NCBI RefSeq assembly: GCF_009760925.1
Contig: NZ_VRLV01000009.1
Span: 62,001 to 126,000 of the forward strand
Source: Nonomuraea typhae
GTDB lineage: Bacteria; Actinomycetota; Actinomycetes; Streptosporangiales; Streptosporangiaceae
Direction of reading: 5' to 3'
Length of the DNA: 64,000 bases
The first letter of the stretch is position 1; each line of letters opens with the position of its first letter. A program made the translations under genes and the position numbers. Positions 58,634 through 64,000 of the stretch are shown here, in pieces. Below the pieces are notes generated by a model. The model did no database searches. It saw nothing but the letters and a program-made list of their open reading frames with translations, and had not been told where the DNA came from.

Positions 58634-61600
58634 GTGCTTTGGCGTGCCCTAACCAGAGTCTCTCTCCTTCTCTTATTTCCCGGGCTCGCGCAAATCGCGA
58701 TATTGCCGGTGACGGCGCAGGCGGCTGCCTCGCAGGCGGCCGGAAACACCTTCATGGGTGAAACGCCAGAACAACAAAGGGGAGAATTCGGCATTCTGCC
58801 GCCCTCCGTGCCGGCGTCCGTCACTTCCGTGCGGCCGCGAGGCTCGGGCAAGGCCGGCGCCAACCTGCCGAAGGGGGCCTCAGGCCCCGACACGGCGCAA
58901 AGGCGGCAGGGCCTGCGGACGGCCTCAGGCATCAAGAGTTCCGGGACCGCCCGAGCGGAGGCGGCCGAGAGCGCCGCGGCCAGCGCCGTCGACGACATGT
59001 GGCCCCTGGACGGAGCCCAGGTCGGGACCGTCACTCCCACCCTCGTGGCCCACGCCTCCGGCGGCCTCGACCCCTACCGGTACACCTTCTCGGTCTGCGA
59101 ACTGCCCGACGATCTCGACCCCACCGCGCCGGACCCGTGCCAGCCGGACCCGTTCGCCAAGGCCGCCGGGCGCGGCTGGGTGAGCTCCGGTCAACTGGCG
59201 GCCGGCGTCAACTCCTGGAAGATCCCGGCGGGAGAGCTGACCTGGGGCAAGTCCTACCGGTGGAGGGTCACGGCCAGCGACGCCACCGGGGTGACGAACG
59301 AGTCGCCGATGCGGACGCTGGTGACGGGAGCGCGGCAGCCCACGATCGGCTCGCAGCTCTCACAGGGCGCGGTGGGGCAGGAGTTCCAGGCGCTGATGGG
59401 CAACTACACCACGACGGTGGAGGACGTGGCCGTGGCCGCGGCCGGGCCGCCGCTGTCGGTGGTGCGCTCCTACAACAGCCTCGACGCGCGCCGCGACGGT
59501 CTGTTCGGCGCCGGATGGTCGACCCGCTTCGACATGAAGGCCGAGCCCGAGGCGAGTGGCGCGCTGCTGATGACCTACCCGGACGGGCGGCGGTACCGGT
59601 TCGCGCCCAAGGGGAACGGCAGCTTCCAGGCTCCGCCCGGCATGCACGCCACATTGGGGCAGGTGTCCGGCGGCGGCTGGAAGCTCATGGACAAGACGTC
59701 CACCGTCTACCATTTCAACGCCCAGGGCCGGCTGACGAAGATCGTCGACGGGCGCGGCCGTACCCAGGAACTTCAGTACGGCACGGACGGCAAGCTGACC
59801 AAGGCGGTGGGCGCCGGCGGACGGTCGCTCACCTTCACCTGGAGCGGCGACCACGTGGCCACGGTGTCCACGGACCCGGTGGACGGTACGCCTCTCACCT
59901 GGTCCTACTTCTACAACGGCGACACGCTGGCCCGTGCCTGCAACCCGGGGGCCGCGCCCACCTGCACCGTCTACGGATACACGAGCGGGTCGCAGTACCG
60001 GGGGATCGTCGAGGACGACGAGCCGGTCGGCTATTGGCGGCTGGGGGAGTCGGCGGATCAGGGGCCACGGCCCACGCCGCCTGCCGTCGCGGCGGCCGGC
60101 GACCCGCTGCCGCAGGCGGAGAGCCGGGGCTGGGGCGCGGGGAACGCCACCTATGACGCCGTCACCCTGCAGCAGCCGGGGGCGCTCGCAGGCTCCACCG
60201 ACACCGCGGTCACACTGACCGGTACCGCCAAGGTGAAACTGCCGGACAAGGTCATCGCCCGGCTGAACGACCAGGTGTCGGTGGAGCTCTGGTTCAAGAC
60301 CGCCGGGTCGGGGGTGCTCGCGTACGCCGGGCCGTACGAGCCGATGGGTGGCCGTAACGCCGGCCAGCCGATGCTGTACGTGGGCGCGGACGGGAAGTTG
60401 CGCGGTCAGCTGCGTCTCACCGCCGGGACGATCTCCCCGATCACCACTTCTGGCGTGGTTACGGACGGTCAGTGGCACCACGTGGTGCTGACCGGATCCG
60501 GGAACACGCAGGATCTCTACCTCGACGGGGCCAAGGTCGGCTCGCTGAACGGCGCCGTCAACCACAATTGGCTGCCGTACGCCGCGCTGGGCAACGGCAG
60601 CACGTCCGGCTGGCCGTCCGGATCGACCGGCGCCACACACGGCCTCAACGGCAGCCTGGACGAGGCCGCCGTCTACGACCGGCCGCTGAGCGCCGCCGAG
60701 GTCGCCGAACACTACGCCGCCCGCGTGCAGACGCCGCACCTGCTCAACAAGATGACGCTGCCGTCCGGACGGGTCTGGGCGGCCAACACCTACGACGCGG
60801 CCGCCGACCGGCTCAAGACCCACACCGACAACAACGGCGGCACGTGGCAACTGGCCAAGCCCACCCCGGTCGACGTCGAAACCGGCCGCTCGACCGTCAC
60901 GATCACCGACCCGGCCAACGAGAAGATCACTCTCGAGCACGACGCCTGGCGCGGCAACCGCGTGGTCTCCCAGACGGACCAGCTCACGTACAAGACCACC
61001 ACCGCGTATGACGAAGCGGGTTATCCGCGGCAGGTGGCCGACCCCAACGGGGTGATCACGGACCTGCTCTTCGACAAGCGGGGCAACCTGCTGGCCCGAG
61101 CGCGGTGCCAGCCCGCGGTCGAGCCGATCGCGGGCTTCTCGACCAGTCTGATGAAGTGCTACCGGCTGGGCGAAACCGAGCCCGGGGCGGTGTCGCGGGA
61201 GTCCTACGACTACTTCGTCAACAAGGACAACGAGTTCGACCCGCGCAACGACCGGCGTACGGTGGCCCGCGACGGGCGTTCGGTGACGACCACGGACAAC
61301 ACGTACGCGACCAAGCACGAGTACAACGCTTTCGGCGAGCAGGTCAAGGAGACCACCCCGGCCACCCTCGACTTCCCGCAGGGCCGTTCGACGAGCGTCG
61401 ACTACACCGACGGCAGCGAACCCGCGGTCGGCGGCGGCACCACGCCGGCCGGTCTGCCCAAGTCCAGGACCGACGCACGGAACAACGCCTGGACCTATCG
61501 GTACACCGCGGCGGGGGATCTGGCCGAGCAGACCTCGCCTGAGGGGCTGGTCACCAAGCTCGAGTACGACGTGGTCGGACGGGTGAAAGCGTCTTCTCAG

Positions 61601-64000
61601 GTGTCGGCGGCGTTCCCCGGCGGGGTGAAGACGACGTTCACCTATGACGCGGCCGGGCGGGTGGAGACGCGGACCGAACCCGGGGTGAAGAACGAGGTCT
61701 CGGGCATCACGCACACCAAGAAGACGACGTTCGCCTATGACGCCGACAGCAACCAGCTCAGCGAGACGATCGCGGACGTGACCGGCGGCGACGTGACCAG
61801 ATCATCGGTCTACACCTATGACACCCAGGGCCGGGTGGAGACGATCACAGGTCCCGAAGGCGGTGTGGTACGGCAGGCGTGGAACACCCTCGGCCAGCTC
61901 GGCCGGGTGACCGACGCCCGCGGGACCGTGATCGAGAACGGCTACAGCAAGCGCGGTGAGCTGACCACGCGCACGCTGAAGGGCTGGACCGGCAGCCCGG
62001 TCAACCCGCAGCCGGCCCGCGACGTGCTCCTGGAGTCGTTCTCCTTCGACCCCGGCGGACGCCTCGCCGGCCAGGTCGATGCGATGGGGCGCAAGACCTC
62101 GTATCTGTACCTCGGCAGCGACCTGCTGTCGAAGAAGATCGCCGACGACGCGAAGCTGAACGGCTCCACCACTGCGCGAGATGTGGTGCTGGAGGAGTAC
62201 AGCTACGACGGTGCGGGTAACCGAGTGAAGCTGGTGACCGGTGGCGGTATCGCCACGGCCGAGTTCGTCTTCGACGCGGCGAGTCGTATCACCTCGCAGA
62301 CCCTCGACCCTGCCGCGCTCAAGCGGAAGACCGCCTTCACCTATGACGCCAACGGCAACGCCCTGAAGGCGACCTCGACCGGTATCGGTGCGCGGGCCGA
62401 GGTGAAGGAGTTCGCCTACAACAAGGTGAACCAGGTGACGCGGGAGACGGTGGAGAACGGTGATCAGGATCTGGTCTCCACGCTTACCTATGACGATCGG
62501 GGTCTGGTCACGGGGCTGACCGACCCGCGTGGGAATGCGGCGGGTGCTTCGGCGGCGGACTTCACCACCACGATGCGCTATGACGCGCTGGGCCGGCTGG
62601 TGGAGGCGGCCGGGCCGCAGGTGGCCGTGGACAAGAACGGTGCCAGCGCGAACGCCAAGCCGACCGCTAAGATCGGCTACGACACCTTCGGCGGTCAGAC
62701 GCACAAGACCGATGCCGAGGGGCGGACGATCACGTCGGTCTTCGACAAGGCGGGCCGTCTGACCAGCCTTGTTTCGCCCTCGTACACCCCGTCTGGCGGT
62801 GCGGCGATCACGCCGACCACGTCGAATGTCTACGACGAGGCTGGTCAGCTGATCAAGACCACGGACCCGCGGGGCAACGCGACGTCGTTCGAGTACGACC
62901 AGCTCGGCCGTCAGGTAAGGATCACGGACCCGGCACCCGGTGGCCGTTCGGTGATCGAGTACGACCTGGCCGGGCAGCAGTTGGCGGGCGTGGATGCGAC
63001 CGGGGCGCGGGCCGAGGCGACCTATGATGATCTGGGCCGGTTGATCACGTCGACGGTGGTGGAGCGTAAGCCGTCGGCCGCGGCCTACACCACCAGGCTG
63101 GAGTACAACGACGCCGGGGTGCTGACCAGGCAGATCGCGCCCGGAAACCGCACGACCGGGTTTGTGGTGAATGCGGCCGGTGAGGTCACCACGCAGACCG
63201 ACCCGGCGTCGAACAAGACGCTGTTTGACTACGATCTGGCCGGACGTGTCGTCAAGACGACCGACGGCGAGGGCAACGCGAGCGTGAGCGAGTACGACCT
63301 GGCTGGTCGCCGGGTCGGGGTCAAGGACCTGAACGCCTCCGGCGGGGTGGTGCGCTCGTCCAGCGCCGGCTACGACCTGGCGGGCAACCCGATCTCGGCC
63401 ACTTCGCCCGAGGGGCATGTGACCCGGCAGACCTACGACGCGCTGAACCGGGTGACCTCGCTGATCGAGCCGGTCTCCGCCGGTGAGTCGATCACCACGT
63501 CGTTCGGCTACGACGCCGCCGGCGCCCGGACCCGGTTGACGGACGGCCGCGGCAACGCCACCTGGACCACCTACAACAGCCTCGGCCTGGCCGAAACCGT
63601 CACCGAACCCTCCACCGCGGCGCACCCGAACCTGGCCGACCGCACCTGGACCAGCATCTACGACGCCGCTGGCAACCCGGTGGCCTCGCTGCTGCCCGGC
63701 GGGGTGCGCATCGATCGCAGCTTCGACCCGCTGGACCGGCTGACGCGTGAGGCGGGCTCGGGCGGCGGCGCAGCCGGCGCTGAGCGCATCCTCGGCTACG
63801 ACCAGGCCGGCCGGGCCACCGCCATCGGCGACCTGAACGTCGATTACAACGACCGCGGCCTGCCGCTGTCGGTGAAGAAGGGCACCGTCCAGCAGACCGG
63901 CTATGCCTACAACGAGCTCGGCGCCCCCAGCCAGCGGACCGATGCCGCCGGCACAGCCGCCTTCACCTGGGACGCCGCCGGTCGGCTGCGCACCGCGCTC
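58634..64000 (+). CDS. Giant secreted RHS/YD-repeat protein, 3' end beyond the window
   Basis: 1,789 codons are present and the frame is still open at the right edge. GTG 58634 begins a signal peptide (LWRALTRVSLLLLFPGLAQI ... TAQAAA); an in-frame TGA at 58625 rules out earlier starts. Order: Pro/Ser-rich linker, an Ig/fibronectin-like part (about 120-235), a DUF6531-type entry into the RHS region (about 275-440: PPLSVVRSYNSLDARRDGLF, GAGWSTRFDM), a LamG/concanavalin-like domain (about 515-705: VSVELWFKTAGSG, GSLDEAAVYDRPLSAAEVAE) and from ~780 onward dozens of YD/RHS repeats (YDAAGRVETR, FEYDQLGRQV, YDLAGR). Such shells usually encapsulate a C-terminal toxin or mediate contact; the tip and any immunity gene lie outside the window. 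Confidence 0.9.
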   Translation, partial: MLWRALTRVSLLLLFPGLAQIAILPVTAQAAASQAAGNTFMGETPEQQRGEFGILPPSVPASVTSVRPRGSGKAGANLPKGASGPDTAQRRQGLRTASGIKSSGTARAEAAESAAASAVDDMWPLDGAQVGTVTPTLVAHASGGLDPYRYTFSVCELPDDLDPTAPDPCQPDPFAKAAGRGWVSSGQLAAGVNSWKIPAGELTWGKSYRWRVTASDATGVTNESPMRTLVTGARQPTIGSQLSQGAVGQEFQALMGNYTTTVEDVAVAAAGPPLSVVRSYNSLDARRDGLFGAGWSTRFDMKAEPEASGALLMTYPDGRRYRFAPKGNGSFQAPPGMHATLGQVSGGGWKLMDKTSTVYHFNAQGRLTKIVDGRGRTQELQYGTDGKLTKAVGAGGRSLTFTWSGDHVATVSTDPVDGTPLTWSYFYNGDTLARACNPGAAPTCTVYGYTSGSQYRGIVEDDEPVGYWRLGESADQGPRPTPPAVAAAGDPLPQAESRGWGAGNATYDAVTLQQPGALAGSTDTAVTLTGTAKVKLPDKVIARLNDQVSVELWFKTAGSGVLAYAGPYEPMGGRNAGQPMLYVGADGKLRGQLRLTAGTISPITTSGVVTDGQWHHVVLTGSGNTQDLYLDGAKVGSLNGAVNHNWLPYAALGNGSTSGWPSGSTGATHGLNGSLDEAAVYDRPLSAAEVAEHYAARVQTPHLLNKMTLPSGRVWAANTYDAAADRLKTHTDNNGGTWQLAKPTPVDVETGRSTVTITDPANEKITLEHDAWRGNRVVSQTDQLTYKTTTAYDEAGYPRQVADPNGVITDLLFDKRGNLLARARCQPAVEPIAGFSTSLMKCYRLGETEPGAVSRESYDYFVNKDNEFDPRNDRRTVARDGRSVTTTDNTYATKHEYNAFGEQVKETTPATLDFPQGRSTSVDYTDGSEPAVGGGTTPAGLPKSRTDARNNAWTYRYTAAGDLAEQTSPEGLVTKLEYDVVGRVKASSQVSAAFPGGVKTTFTYDAAGRVETRTEPGVKNEVSGITHTKKTTFAYDADSNQLSETIADVTGGDVTRSSVYTYDTQGRVETITGPEGGVVRQAWNTLGQLGRVTDARGTVIENGYSKRGELTTRTLKGWTGSPVNPQPARDVLLESFSFDPGGRLAGQVDAMGRKTSYLYLGSDLLSKKIADDAKLNGSTTARDVVLEEYSYDGAGNRVKLVTGGGIATAEFVFDAASRITSQTLDPAALKRKTAFTYDANGNALKATSTGIGARAEVKEFAYNKVNQVTRETVENGDQDLVSTLTYDDRGLVTGLTDPRGNAAGASAADFTTTMRYDALGRLVEAAGPQVAVDKNGASANAKPTAKIGYDTFGGQTHKTDAEGRTITSVFDKAGRLTSLVSPSYTPSGGAAITPTTSNVYDEAGQLIKTTDPRGNATSFEYDQLGRQVRITDPAPGGRSVIEYDLAGQQLAGVDATGARAEATYDDLGRLITSTVVERKPSAAAYTTRLEYNDAGVLTRQIAPGNRTTGFVVNAAGEVTTQTDPASNKTLFDYDLAGRVVKTTDGEGNASVSEYDLAGRRVGVKDLNASGGVVRSSSAGYDLAGNPISATSPEGHVTRQTYDALNRVTSLIEPVSAGESITTSFGYDAAGARTRLTDGRGNATWTTYNSLGLAETVTEPSTAAHPNLADRTWTSIYDAAGNPVASLLPGGVRIDRSFDPLDRLTREAGSGGGAAGAERILGYDQAGRATAIGDLNVDYNDRGLPLSVKKGTVQQTGYAYNELGAPSQRTDAAGTAAFTWDAAGRLRTAL

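Overview
The window is very GC-rich and strongly third-position-GC biased. It carries actinobacterial hallmarks: a fused 2-oxoglutarate decarboxylase/dehydrogenase (kgd), a SapB-like class III lanthipeptide locus, ECF41-type sigma factors, KstR-like palindromes and many GTG starts with 4-bp GTGA/ATGA overlaps. The best guess is a filamentous actinomycete of the Streptosporangiaceae/Nonomuraea type. That assignment is inference from gene content; no rRNA or tRNA gene was seen.

Layout. 0-11 kb: kgd (3' end beyond the left edge), a B3/B4-domain protein, a small membrane protein, an ArsR-type regulator with two paralogous MFS exporters, a NarL-type two-component system and a metallo-beta-lactamase-fold hydrolase. 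11-14.3 kb: a sulfur-acquisition-type operon headed by a 22-codon Cys-containing leader peptide (ABC ATPase, DszA/NtaA-family monooxygenase, two flavin reductases). 14.4-16.8 kb: a convergent region rich in hairpins, a dihydrodipicolinate-reductase-like enzyme and a 17-beta-HSD4-like SDR. 17-27 kb: a SapB/AmfS-like lanthipeptide cluster (histidine kinase, LanKC synthetase, 43-aa precursor, two half-ABC exporters, prolyl oligopeptidase, response regulator). 27.4-34.2 kb: a ROK-regulated sugar ABC importer with an oxidoreductase and an isomerase. 34.2-44.9 kb: TetR/Ohr pair, F420/PPOX protein-ferredoxin-alcohol dehydrogenase operon, methyltransferase, persulfide dioxygenase-rhodanese, DUF1702 protein, and a glycosyltransferase/methyltransferase/prenyltransferase-like set opposite a GDP-mannose 4,6-dehydratase. 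44.9-51.1 kb: an ECF41 sigma-factor island. 51-58.5 kb: a decayed hydrolase, DUF559 protein, SDRs, LysR/MFS pair and a CYP124/125/142-type P450. 58.6 kb to the right edge: the first 1,789 codons of a giant secreted RHS/YD-repeat protein.

The most interesting system is the ECF41 island. Four copies of a TGTCACA-N17/18-GTCTTA promoter lie at or within a few bases of the stop codons of successive genes, and together they would drive nearly every gene of the island. It includes a canonical ECF41 sigma factor and, 212 bp downstream, a paralogue that has lost the sigma-4 DNA-binding region but keeps sigma-2 and the SnoaL-like regulatory domain. That paralogue is translationally coupled to a 58-aa ORF built from EAFAW-type pentapeptides.

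A second theme is genome-wide in style. At four gene 3' ends a locus-specific minisatellite has grown from the segment that contains the gene's own stop codon. Other tandem repeats sit at gene starts or inside coding regions. A third theme is three KstR-like boxes (TNNAACNNGTTNNA) next to P450, ferredoxin/dehydrogenase and nucleotide-sugar genes, suggesting a dispersed lipid/steroid-type regulon.
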